From: Solirubrobacterales bacterium
GTDB lineage: Bacteria > Actinomycetota > Thermoleophilia > Solirubrobacterales > 70-9
DNA: 16,006 nt
NCBI GenBank assembly: GCA_030152505.1
Contig: JASLJO010000183.1
Coordinates: forward strand, 1 to 16,006
Direction of reading: 5' to 3'
The notes under the pieces are model-generated. The model searched no databases. It had not been told where the DNA came from and saw only the letters and a program-made list of their open reading frames with translations. Positions 1 to 6,891 of this stretch are shown here, one piece after another. The position numbers were made by a program, and so were the translations under genes. How positions within the stretch are numbered: the first letter of the stretch is position 1; each line of letters starts with the position of its first letter.

Positions 1-173
1 CCCGCCAGCAGCGGCGCCACCGCCTCGCCGTACTCCTCGTACCGCTCCCGCCCGCCGTCAGGCTTGAACTCGAGCAGGTTGAGCATGACAACCGGTGTCT
101 CGTCTCCAGCCCGCTCGGAGAACGCCGCGAACCCCTTCGGGTTCAGTGGCTCCGGCTCGGCTGAGGCGTCCAC
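1..173 (-). CDS. DUF1330-family protein, N-terminal part (runs off the left edge)
   Basis: Reading the minus strand leftwards from position 173 gives an open frame to the window edge, beginning V-D-A-S-A-E-P and containing VVMLNLLEFKPDGGRERY followed by EEYGEAVAPLLAG. The MLNLLxFKPDGGRERYxEY pattern is characteristic of small DUF1330 proteins, which have a dimeric ferredoxin-like alpha/beta fold and no settled biochemical role. I chose the GTG at 171-173 as start because the family-like sequence begins there. The frame stays open further upstream and there is no strong ribosome site, so the start is uncertain; an internal ATG at 84-86 would cut into the conserved block. The gene is divergent from the secreted protein at 260. 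The 3' part lies outside the window. Confidence 0.6.
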   Translation of the reverse strand, partial: MDASAEPEPLNPKGFAAFSERAGDETPVVMLNLLEFKPDGGRERYEEYGEAVAPLLA

Positions 174-259
174 CTGAAGAGCATATGCAGGGAATCGGTC
201 AAGTGCGAACCAGGATAGAGCGCGCGAATTTTCATCTGTGATAGGAAACTCCGGCGACT

Positions 260-1252
260 ATGAAAAAGCTCATTCCGATGCTGACCATGGGTCTCCTGCT
301 GGCGATCCCGGCCCATGCTGGGGCGGCGTGGGAAGACTTCGATGGCGGCTTCGAGACCGGTGACTTCTCGCAATACCTCGAAGTACAGGCCAATCCCCCC
401 GAACGGGCGGCGATCGTGGAAAGTCCTGTCGCCGAAGGGACCTACGCCGCACGTTTCGAACGCCAGGTCGGCGACCCATTCCCCGGCGCCGGCAGCAGCC
501 GATCCGAGGCCGTGCCCAAACCTGAATTCGGCGCGGGCGAAACGCTCTACTTCCGCCACCTCCTCTACCTGCCGTACGCGAGCATCGACTGGAAACACTT
601 CCTGATCCTCTGCCAGTGGCACGACGCGAGCGGAAACCCGCCGCCGCTCACCCTCCAGATCTACGAAAAAGAAGGGGTGAAGAAGCTCCGGATCCTCCCG
701 GGCAACCAAAGCTCCACGTACTACGAATTCGCCATCCCGGGCGACTCCCAGTGGTTCGAGCTGGTCTATCGGATCACCTTCGGCGCCAAAGGCTCGATGG
801 AGGTCTGGCTCGACGGGAAATCGCTCGGCGAAGTCTCCGGGATCGACACGCTCGGCACCGAACCCACCAACTGGAAGATCGGCGCGTATCGAGACAAAGA
901 AGCCGAAGGCACCACGGTCGTCTATCAGGACGGAGTGATGATCACCAAAAGCTTCTTCAGCAACCCACCCAAAGGCAAGAGCGACAGCAACACCGGGGGA
1001 TCCGTTGCAGGTCCACCGACCCCACCCCCGTCGAGCAACTCCGATGACCCCCCTCCCGGTCCGACCCTCGCCTGCAGACGCGCAAAGGGAACGCTGCAGA
1101 GGACCCGGGCTCAGGTGAACGTCGTCAGGCGACACCAGGGCAATACCTCGTCCAGGGCGCAGCGGCAAAAGTGGGCGAAGCGGCTCCAGCAGGCGTCGAA
1201 GCGCTACCGGCAGGCAAAGCGCAGAGCACACCAGGCGTGCCAACCGATCTAG
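260..1252 (+). CDS. Secreted polysaccharide-lyase-like protein (heparin-lyase-I / PL20-type jelly roll)
   Basis: This is a 330-residue protein with a clear Sec signal peptide: MKK, then a hydrophobic stretch at about 4-18, with AHA-G or a nearby site for cleavage at residues 20-23. Residues 24-235 have the beta-sandwich look of the polysaccharide lyase / heparin lyase I group, which cleaves uronic-acid polysaccharides outside the cell. Signs are the RSE triad at 81-83, ILCQWHD at 116-122, WLDGK at 183-187, NWKIGAYR at 204-211 and VYQDGVMI at 221-228. Residues 240-268 are a Gly/Ser/Pro linker. Residues 270-330 are a very basic, helix-prone tail with Cys at 272 and 327, perhaps binding cell-wall polymer. 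The start is an ATG with AGGAAA about 11 bases upstream. Lyase activity is an inference; the fold could equally serve for binding only. Confidence 0.65.
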   Translation: MKKLIPMLTMGLLLAIPAHAGAAWEDFDGGFETGDFSQYLEVQANPPERAAIVESPVAEGTYAARFERQVGDPFPGAGSSRSEAVPKPEFGAGETLYFRHLLYLPYASIDWKHFLILCQWHDASGNPPPLTLQIYEKEGVKKLRILPGNQSSTYYEFAIPGDSQWFELVYRITFGAKGSMEVWLDGKSLGEVSGIDTLGTEPTNWKIGAYRDKEAEGTTVVYQDGVMITKSFFSNPPKGKSDSNTGGSVAGPPTPPPSSNSDDPPPGPTLACRRAKGTLQRTRAQVNVVRRHQGNTSSRAQRQKWAKRLQQASKRYRQAKRRAHQACQPI

Positions 1253-1256
1253 CTGT

Positions 1257-1295
1257 AGCTTCAGAAACTGGCTGAGCGGCCAGTATCATGCCGCC
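1257..1295 (+). promoter_or_regulatory. Possible leaderless promoter with operator-like inverted repeat for the P450 operon
   Basis: TATCAT at 1284-1289 is a good -10 match and lies exactly 7 bases before the P450 ATG at 1296, where transcription would begin if the mRNA were leaderless; no Shine-Dalgarno sequence is visible. A weak -35 candidate, TTCAGA, is at 1260-1265 (spacer 18). Between the two is the inverted repeat ACTGGC-TGAGCG-GCCAGT (1267-1284), placed where a repressor would block polymerase. The same repeat could instead be a weak hairpin after the lyase-like gene. No promoter was tested. Confidence 0.3.
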
Positions 1296-2519
1296 ATGCC
1301 CGGCAACCTCGACGAGCTGCTAGTCACCGAGCGCAAGCATTGGCCAGACGGCCCTCCTCACGAGCTGTTCAAGCAGCTCCGCAACGAGTGCCCGGTGCAT
1401 TGGACCCGCGAAATCACCGAGTTCCCCGAGGCCGCCGGATTCTGGTCGGTGACGACCGCGGACGACGTACACGCCGTCAGCCGCGACTGGCAGACCTACT
1501 CCTCTGAGCGCGGCGGCATCACCGCCGTCACCGCGATCTTCCCGCTCGAGCTGATGCGGGCGATGTTCATCGGCATGGACCCGCCCAAGCACGACCGCAT
1601 CAAGGCTCTTTTCCAGGCCGGCTTTACGCCGAAGCGGATCGCCGCACATGAGGAGGAGATCCGCAAGATCGTCGTCGAAGTGCTTACCCGCCTCGACGGG
1701 CGCGAGACCTGTGACCTGGTCGTCGACGTCGCCCAGCCCGCCGTCGCCAGGGTGATCGGCAGCTTCATGGGAATTCCACCCGAGGACGATGCGGTCTGGG
1801 CCGAGCTGATGAACTCGACCCTCGGGGCGAGCGATCCCGACCTCAACCCAGAGGGCATCGAGGGCGCAATTGCCACGGCGGTCCCTGAGATCTTCGAACG
1901 CTGCGGCAAGATGATTGCGGCCCGACGTGAGAATCCCACTGACGACCTGACCAGCGTCCTCGTCCACGCCGAGGTCGACGGCGAGAAGCTGGAGGAGCAC
2001 GAGATCGTGATGGGCTTCTTCCTCCTCGTCGCCGCCGGCAACGACAGCACGAAGGCGACTTACTGCAGCGCAATGAGGGCGCTGATCGAACATCCCGACC
2101 AACGCCGGCTGCTGCTCGAAGACACCGCCTTGATCCCCGGCGCGGTCGAGGAGGCGCTGCGGATGTTCCCCGCCTTCGCCCACTTCCGCCGTACGGCCAC
2201 CTGCGACACCGAGCTCAACGGCCGGCGGATCGAAGAGGGTGACAAGGTGGTGATGTGGTACGCCTCGTCCAACCGCGACGAGAGCCGCTACGAGGACCCG
2301 GATCGCTTCGACGTCCTGCGCAACCCCGAGCACCAGGCGTTCGGCGCCGGCGGCCGCCATTTCTGCCTCGGCACCGCCCTGGCACGCCTCGAGTTGAAGA
2401 TCCTCATGGAGGAATCCCTCGCCCGCTACCCCGATATGGAGCTGGCCGGCCCACCGGTCTTCGCCGAATCGGCCTTCCTCAACCAGCTGAAGACCCTGCC
2501 GGTTCGACTGAACGCCTGA
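1296..2519 (+). CDS. Cytochrome P450 monooxygenase
   Basis: The protein is 407 residues, the usual length for a soluble bacterial P450, and has no membrane anchor. All class signatures are visible: the I-helix oxygen-activation motif AGNDST (247-252), the K-helix ExxR (E286, R289) and the heme-binding loop FGAGGRHFCLG (349-359) with C357 as the axial thiolate ligand. The segment MDPPKHDRIKALFQAGFTP (94-112) resembles the C-helix region of actinobacterial fatty-acid, terpene and steroid hydroxylases such as CYP124/125/142. The substrate cannot be assigned. It needs ferredoxin and a reductase, and neither is encoded next to it. The stop codon is 6 bases before the papain-like/KAP gene, so the two are probably co-transcribed, an odd pairing. 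Confidence 0.93.
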   Translation: MPGNLDELLVTERKHWPDGPPHELFKQLRNECPVHWTREITEFPEAAGFWSVTTADDVHAVSRDWQTYSSERGGITAVTAIFPLELMRAMFIGMDPPKHDRIKALFQAGFTPKRIAAHEEEIRKIVVEVLTRLDGRETCDLVVDVAQPAVARVIGSFMGIPPEDDAVWAELMNSTLGASDPDLNPEGIEGAIATAVPEIFERCGKMIAARRENPTDDLTSVLVHAEVDGEKLEEHEIVMGFFLLVAAGNDSTKATYCSAMRALIEHPDQRRLLLEDTALIPGAVEEALRMFPAFAHFRRTATCDTELNGRRIEEGDKVVMWYASSNRDESRYEDPDRFDVLRNPEHQAFGAGGRHFCLGTALARLELKILMEESLARYPDMELAGPPVFAESAFLNQLKTLPVRLNA

Positions 2520-2525
2520 GGGTTT

Positions 2526-5189
2526 TTGGCCGCCCCTGCCCAATCGCCGCAAGAGCAGTCCACCCCACTCGCTGACTCGCCATATCGCGTAACGGCGAGG
2601 ACGCGCCGGGAGCGCTGGTGGTATGCGGACGGGATCTGGTTGGACCAAGGGCAGCTCGGCGCCTCGGTCGGCTTCGCCTGGACCCACTGGCTGGCTGACC
2701 GGGGGGTCGAACTGCGCGACGGCGAAATAGGTGATGAATACGCCCGTCAGCTCTACCGCGCCGCGCAACGTGCGGCCGGCCTGGATGCGACCGCCGACAC
2801 CGGCACGACCGTCATCTCGGGTGCGGAGGCCCTGAAGGGCCGTGGGCTTCTACAGGACTTCTACATCTGCCCGGACGCCGACTCCGTCCTGGATGCGCTG
2901 CTCGAGCGCGGGCCGGTCGTGACCGGCCTGGCCTGGCATCGGCCGATGGAAGCACCCGTGGACGTGGACGGCTGGATGCTGTGCCGGATGGACCGGGACA
3001 GCCCGTCCAGGGGGGGCCACTGCGTTCTCCTGAACGGGATTGCGCTCGACCTGACACTGGACGGCGTGACCGGCTTCGTCCGCTTCAAGAACAGCTGGGG
3101 GACGAGCTGGGGCGACGGCGGGCACGCCCTGCTCAGCATCGACGACCTGACCGCCGCGCTACAGGGCGAGTCGATACTGCCGATTCCGGTGGCCGGCGAG
3201 CTCGGAGCCGGGCTGCGTCAGGACGTCGCCACCGAGGGATTGGGATACGGGCCCGCGGGGGAACTGTACGAGCGGTCGGCCATCGACAGCGACATCTGGA
3301 CCAACCGCGACACGGTGGGCGCCGTCGCCTACGCGAGAGCAATCGCCCGCGGTATTCAACACACGCAGACGAGGCCACCGCTGACGATCGGCATCAAGGG
3401 GGCCTGGGGAGCCGGCAAGACCTCGCTGATGCGCATGATCCAAGAACGGCTCGAGTGGCCGGAGCAGGACGGTGGATCGTCGAAGCCGCGGCCGATCCAC
3501 CTCAGCCAGGAAACCAGGCGACGGATCCGGCAGCACCGCAGGCGGTCGGCCTCAGATCAAGGAGAGCTGCGAGAGGTGACCAACCTCGCCGTGCTCAGGA
3601 AGACGAGGGGAGCGTCTTCGGAAGCGCCTATTGAGCAGAGTCCGAACCCCGACGGCGATGCCGGCCTGAAGGCGGAACCCGTTGAGGCAGACACGACGGG
3701 ACAACGCCGGAGCCCGAAACGCTGGCGACCTACGGTCTGGTTCAACCCCTGGATGTACCAGACGGGAGAGCAGATCTGGGCGGGCCTCGCCCACGAGATC
3801 ATCACCCAGATCACCGATCGGATGAGTGCGCGTGAGAGGGAGCACTTCTGGCTGCAGCTCAACCTCAAGCGCATCGACGAGGAAGCCGTGCGGCGGAAGC
3901 TGTACGGGATCGTCCTCAGCCGTGCCGTCCCCTGGGCGATCGTCGGCGTGATTCTGCTGGTGGCCGGACTGCTGGTGCTGGCCTTTGGACGGGCGGAATG
4001 GCTGGGAGCTGTGCTCACCGCCGCCGGCCCGACGACCGCCGTATTGGGCACGGGCCTGACCGCCGCGCGGGTGCTCAGCTCGAGGGTGAGCGCAAGCCTC
4101 TCTGGCCTCGTCCAGCCCGTGACCGCTGCCGGCGACCAACTTGCAAGCACCTACGAGAGCGTGGTCGAGCACCCCGACTACCGCGCCGAATCGGGTCGCC
4201 TCTACCTCGTGCAGGCCGATGTACAACGTGTGCTCGACCTGGTGGCTACGCCGAAACGCCCGCTGGTGATCTTCATCGACGACTTGGACCGTTGCTCACC
4301 GGGATCCGTCGTGCAGGTGATCGAGGCGGTGAACCTGTTTCTCGCCGGCGCCTATCCAAACACGATCTTCGTGATCGCGATGGAGCCGGAGATGGTCGCC
4401 GCCCACGTGGAGACCGTCTACGGCGACCTGGTTCACAAGCTGGAAGAGACGAGCGGTGCGACCGGCCAGGCCTTCGAGCTCGGCTGGCGCTTCCTGGAGA
4501 AGATCGTGCAACTGCCGCTTGCCGTTCCGACCATGGAGAGGAAAAGAACCTCCGCCCTGCTGGAGTCCCTCTTCGCACCCGAGGTGGCTCCGGCCGAATC
4601 GGACGACGAAGCGGACGAGCCCGGCGGGCCGCCGGAGCGGGTGGATGGACTCGGCGACGCCTCGCTGTCAGAGACGATTGCGATCGCCGGTGACGTGCGC
4701 CCTGGGAGCGCCTGGGAGAAGTCGATTCGAAGCCAGGTCGAGCGACGGCTCACCGTCGACGATCCCGAGGTGCGGGAGGTGATGGCATACGCACAGCGTT
4801 TCCTGCGTCGCAATCCGCGTGAGATCAAGCGCTTCGTGAACCTGTTCCGGTTCTTCACGATGATCTACACCGAGCGCCGAATCGCAAGGCTCGCGGCGCC
4901 CGCCTCGCTGGACAAGGTCGCCAAGCTCGCCGTCCTCGGTATCCGCTGGCCCAGCCTGCTGAGCGCGCTGGCGCTTGCCGTCGGAGACGAAGAGGAGCTG
5001 ACTGTTTTCGAGCTGCTCGAGAACTCCCCGAGCCCAGGCAGCCCGAAAGCAAGAGAAAGGGCTCTGAAAAAAGCAATAGGGGACGCCGGCGTCAGCGAAG
5101 CGACGACCGGACGCCTGCTGGCTCCCGAGTTGAGAGAGTTCCTCGAGTCCGAGCCGAAGGTCGGGCCGGTGGTCCGCGGCTATCTCTGA
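2526..5189 (+). CDS. Papain-like (C1) domain fused to membrane-anchored KAP-family P-loop NTPase
   Basis: The protein is 887 residues. Residues 30-205 form a papain-like C1 domain: oxyanion Gln (Q41 in LDQGQLGAS), His (H165 in SRGGHC) and Asn (N189 in KNSWGTSWGDGG). The nucleophile position, Gln+6, is S47 instead of Cys, so it may be a pseudopeptidase. Residues 265-800 are a KAP NTPase: Walker A GAWGAGKTS (292-300), the KAP motif WFNPW (405-409), two membrane segments (about 467-487 and 493-515), Walker B VIFIDDLDR (581-589) and NPREIKRFVNLF (773-784). KAP NTPases (Kidins220/ARMS, PifA) are membrane-linked STAND-like ATPases, and F-plasmid PifA excludes phage T7. Residues 320-400 and 687-735 look like disordered linkers. 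TTG start, with GAGGG overlapping the P450 stop. The job is unknown; a defence or sensor role is inferred. Confidence 0.88.
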   Translation: MAAPAQSPQEQSTPLADSPYRVTARTRRERWWYADGIWLDQGQLGASVGFAWTHWLADRGVELRDGEIGDEYARQLYRAAQRAAGLDATADTGTTVISGAEALKGRGLLQDFYICPDADSVLDALLERGPVVTGLAWHRPMEAPVDVDGWMLCRMDRDSPSRGGHCVLLNGIALDLTLDGVTGFVRFKNSWGTSWGDGGHALLSIDDLTAALQGESILPIPVAGELGAGLRQDVATEGLGYGPAGELYERSAIDSDIWTNRDTVGAVAYARAIARGIQHTQTRPPLTIGIKGAWGAGKTSLMRMIQERLEWPEQDGGSSKPRPIHLSQETRRRIRQHRRRSASDQGELREVTNLAVLRKTRGASSEAPIEQSPNPDGDAGLKAEPVEADTTGQRRSPKRWRPTVWFNPWMYQTGEQIWAGLAHEIITQITDRMSAREREHFWLQLNLKRIDEEAVRRKLYGIVLSRAVPWAIVGVILLVAGLLVLAFGRAEWLGAVLTAAGPTTAVLGTGLTAARVLSSRVSASLSGLVQPVTAAGDQLASTYESVVEHPDYRAESGRLYLVQADVQRVLDLVATPKRPLVIFIDDLDRCSPGSVVQVIEAVNLFLAGAYPNTIFVIAMEPEMVAAHVETVYGDLVHKLEETSGATGQAFELGWRFLEKIVQLPLAVPTMERKRTSALLESLFAPEVAPAESDDEADEPGGPPERVDGLGDASLSETIAIAGDVRPGSAWEKSIRSQVERRLTVDDPEVREVMAYAQRFLRRNPREIKRFVNLFRFFTMIYTERRIARLAAPASLDKVAKLAVLGIRWPSLLSALALAVGDEEELTVFELLENSPSPGSPKARERALKKAIGDAGVSEATTGRLLAPELREFLESEPKVGPVVRGYL

Positions 5190-5316
5190 GCGGACGCGAC
5201 GCGCTTCACCGGTCCGAGTCGCTCGTCACCACAGACAAGGATGCCGGCAACGCTGGTCTCCAGGAGGCATGGGTCACGAGAGCCCGCCGGACTCGAGACA
5301 CATTCCATACCTTCGA
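5190..5316. other. Intergenic gap between convergent genes
   Basis: This 127-base gap separates the ends of the KAP fusion (plus) and the DUF6998 gene (minus). I looked for a shared terminator and found no convincing stem followed by a T-run, and no open frame or repeat worth naming. Confidence 0.5.
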
Positions 5317-5787
5317 TCAGGGGCGGGTCCAGATCTCGCGCCCAATTGACTTGAACTTACTGACGGAAAGCTGCCCTCGTTGGTTTCGCGCAACCGATCC
5401 CGGTTTAAGAAGGGCATCCTCAATAGCCAGGCGACCGGCCTCATGGATCGCCGTGGGGTTGTAGTGCTCGTCCAATAGAACGAGGAGCACGGCGTCCCAC
5501 TCCTTCTCGATATGGATACTGCCGACACGTTGGCTGGACTTAGACGAGGGCGTCAGGCGGCGTCCCTTGATCTGCAAATGTTGTCGATCTCCGCTCGGAG
5601 TGATGCGGATCGCGTCAAACCCGGACTGGCGTACAGGCGAAAGCTCCAAGCCCCCCAGAACCCTGGCAGCCTCGTACTCTGCAATCTCACCCGTGATCCC
5701 CAGCGGCCGTTGAGTGAGCTCGTAGTACTCACGTGCGAGCTGCTTCACGGCGGCCAGGAGCTCGAGGAGCCGTTGCGGTGACGCCAC
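5317..5787 (-). CDS. DUF6998-type protein with possible PD-(D/E)XK nuclease core
   Basis: The product is 156 residues from the preferred GTG at 5785-5787, which has AAAGGTGG a few bases upstream. A GTG at 5802 would add five residues but contains that ribosome site. The protein has an N-terminal helix (REYYELTQ), then GITGEIAEYEAARVLG (30-45), GFDAI (56-60), LQIKGRR (71-77), KEWDAVLLVLLDE and a C-terminal SVSKFKSIGREIW. From memory this matches DUF6998. The order E34/E37, D58, Q72-x-K74 fits the metal-binding core of the PD-(D/E)XK nuclease fold with Gln in place of the second acid. That reading is an inference, and no enzyme activity is established. It lies convergent to the KAP fusion and downstream of the toxin-antitoxin pair on the same strand. 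Confidence 0.75.
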   Translation of the reverse strand: MASPQRLLELLAAVKQLAREYYELTQRPLGITGEIAEYEAARVLGGLELSPVRQSGFDAIRITPSGDRQHLQIKGRRLTPSSKSSQRVGSIHIEKEWDAVLLVLLDEHYNPTAIHEAGRLAIEDALLKPGSVARNQRGQLSVSKFKSIGREIWTRP

Positions 5788-5885
5788 TCGTCCACCTTTC
5801 ACTTTCGCTGGTTGGTCCTGGCGAGACTATCCGAGGAGTTCAGCTGAGTTCGGTTGAGTGGGGGACCGATTTCGGGGACAAAGTT

Positions 5886-6179
5886 TCACCGGTGCGTCGC
5901 TGTCACCGAGGTCGCCGATCGGGCGTCGTGCATCGCCACCACATAGATCCGCTCGGACGATTCGTCGTAGCGATAGAGCAGGATCATCCACGACCAAGGG
6001 CCGAGCACAAACCGAATCGGCGACCACCGGCCTGCTAACACGGGACCGGCGAGAGGAAAGGTTTCCAGGGCTCTCGACGAGCGGGCGATCCGAACCCAGG
6101 TCTCGTCGGGGAGACCGAGGGCGGAGATCGCCTCATCCACATCCCGCTGCGCCTGCGGGGTGACAATGACCCGCGTCAC
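5886..6179 (-). CDS. RelE/ParE-superfamily toxin of a type II toxin-antitoxin pair
   Basis: The 97-residue protein begins TRVIVTPQAQRDVDEAI, the usual first strand and helix of RelE/ParE-like toxins. It continues with WVRIARSSRALETFP and ends with the paired strands RFVLGPWSWMILLYRY and IYVVAMHDAR. Members either cleave mRNA on the ribosome (RelE type) or poison gyrase (ParE type). I cannot choose between them from sequence, though the RHH partner is common with ParE. The start is GTG at 6177-6179, immediately after the antitoxin's TGA stop (TGAGTG), so translation is probably coupled and toxin output limited by that of the antitoxin. Length is normal and there is no visible truncation. Confidence 0.85.
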   Translation of the reverse strand: MTRVIVTPQAQRDVDEAISALGLPDETWVRIARSSRALETFPLAGPVLAGRWSPIRFVLGPWSWMILLYRYDESSERIYVVAMHDARSATSVTATHR

Positions 6180-6440
6180 TCAAGCCAGCTCGTCGAGCGG
6201 CCTGCCTTCGCTGCGAGCGGCCTGCGCAAGCCCCTCCCGCGTCCGCTCCCAGGCACCCGGAACCGCATCGAGGACTTCGGTGATGCGCGCCGCACCGGGG
6301 TCCGCATCGTCGAGCGCCGTTGACAGGAGCGAACGGGCCAGCGTGCCCTCCTGAACGTGGGTCCTCTCGGCAAGACTCGCGAGCTTGTGCGCATGCTCGT
6401 CGTCGAGCGTCACGTTGATCCGCCTAGCGGGAGTTGCCAT
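6180..6440 (-). CDS. Ribbon-helix-helix antitoxin
   Basis: The 86-residue protein has the short DNA-binding strand RINVTLD at residues 7-13, followed by two helices (DEHAHKLASLAERTHV and EGTLARSLLSTALDD). This is the ribbon-helix-helix / CopG pattern, which dimerises and uses the strand to read the major groove. The C-terminal half (WERTREGLAQAARSEGRPLDELA) is the part expected to wrap the toxin. It is the first gene of the pair, as usual, and should repress its own promoter. It starts with ATG with no clear Shine-Dalgarno sequence, so it may be translated from a very short leader. The toxin follows with zero spacing. Confidence 0.83.
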   Translation of the reverse strand: MATPARRINVTLDDEHAHKLASLAERTHVQEGTLARSLLSTALDDADPGAARITEVLDAVPGAWERTREGLAQAARSEGRPLDELA

Positions 6441-6443
6441 CTG

Positions 6444-6474
6444 CTTAGATTACACGATTCAGCACGACACGTGC
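6444..6474 (-). promoter_or_regulatory. Possible promoter and operator of the toxin-antitoxin operon
   Basis: The perfect inverted repeat GCACG-ACA-CGTGC at 6462-6474 sits 22 bases upstream of the antitoxin ATG. On the minus strand a -10-like TAATCT follows it, ending a few bases before the start codon. Ribbon-helix-helix antitoxins usually bind short inverted repeats overlapping their own promoter, so this is a reasonable operator candidate. The -35 box is unclear. Confidence 0.35.
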
Positions 6475-6481
6475 AGTGAAC

Positions 6482-6736
6482 TCACATTGCCGGACGCAGA
6501 ATGGCTCTCGCAATTCCACATTTGATGCGGCGCGTGATGATTTTGTAAAGACCCACGTCCGTTTGGGCCGGTCCTACATTCGGGCATTCCCGCTTTGGAA
6601 GGGCTACCTTCGCTGCGCTAGGGCTAACGTCGCCTGCGACTGCAGCGCCCAGCACAGCACAGACCACAGCCAACATCAGAAGCGTTCGCCAACGGAGTGT
6701 TGGTGCGCAAAATCCCAGTAGTCGCACTCTGCCCAT
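6482..6736 (-). CDS. Short secreted-protein remnant or small hypothetical protein
   Basis: This 84-residue open frame has a hydrophobic segment (LLMLAVVCAVLGAAVAG) that looks like a signal peptide or lipid anchor. After it come KRECPNVGP and YKIITRRIKCGIARAIL, with two cysteines. The final part resembles the cysteine-containing repeats of secreted hypothetical proteins in Solirubrobacterales, which are usually longer, so this may be a truncated remnant. Codon use is more AT-rich than its neighbours. The start is uncertain: GTG at 6766 lies 8 bases from the tRNA, ATG at 6736 is my choice, and ATG at 6676 is possible; none has a good ribosome site. The remaining bases from 6441 to 6773 hold only the regulatory repeat described separately. 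Confidence 0.35.
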   Translation of the reverse strand: MGRVRLLGFCAPTLRWRTLLMLAVVCAVLGAAVAGDVSPSAAKVALPKRECPNVGPAQTDVGLYKIITRRIKCGIARAILRPAM

Positions 6737-6773
6737 GAGCCAAGAGACTACTTGCAGCCTGGCCACCTCACGA

Positions 6774-6847
6774 TGGGGCGGGAAGGACTCGAACCTTCGA
6801 CCGACGGATTATGAGTCCGCTGCTCTGACCAACTGAGCTACCGCCCC
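6774..6847 (-). tRNA. tRNA with anticodon CAT (elongator Met, possibly Ile2)
   Basis: The minus strand folds into a complete 74-nt cloverleaf. It has a 7-bp acceptor stem GGGGCGG/CCGCCCC with A73, a D arm GCTC/GAGC, an anticodon stem GCGGA/TCCGT with loop CTCATAA, a 5-nt variable loop and a T arm GAAGG-TTCGAGT-CCTTC. The anticodon is CAT. The stem lacks the three G-C pairs of initiator tRNA, so it is elongator Met or the Ile tRNA modified by TilS, which sequence alone does not settle. CCA is not encoded. Confidence 0.95.
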
Positions 6848-6891
6848 TCGGTGGCGAGGGTAGCGTGAGATGGTGAGTCGGGGCTTGAGCG

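Noticed and set aside
143..1243. Long minus-strand open frame opposite the lyase-like gene
   Set aside because: It is the shadow of a GC-rich gene: arginine-rich composition, no family signature, and the plus-strand gene has a signal peptide and motifs.
5280..5335. Pieces similar to the tRNA(CAT) 3' half (ACTCGA, ACCTTCGA, GGGGCGGG) near the end of the DUF6998 gene
   Set aside because: The pieces are short and in a different order from the tRNA, so they are not an attachment-site repeat.
5857..5885. GGGGACCGATTTCGGGGACAA, which recalled a transposon end
   Set aside because: There is no matching inverted copy, no transposase and no target duplication nearby, so it is not called as an insertion sequence.
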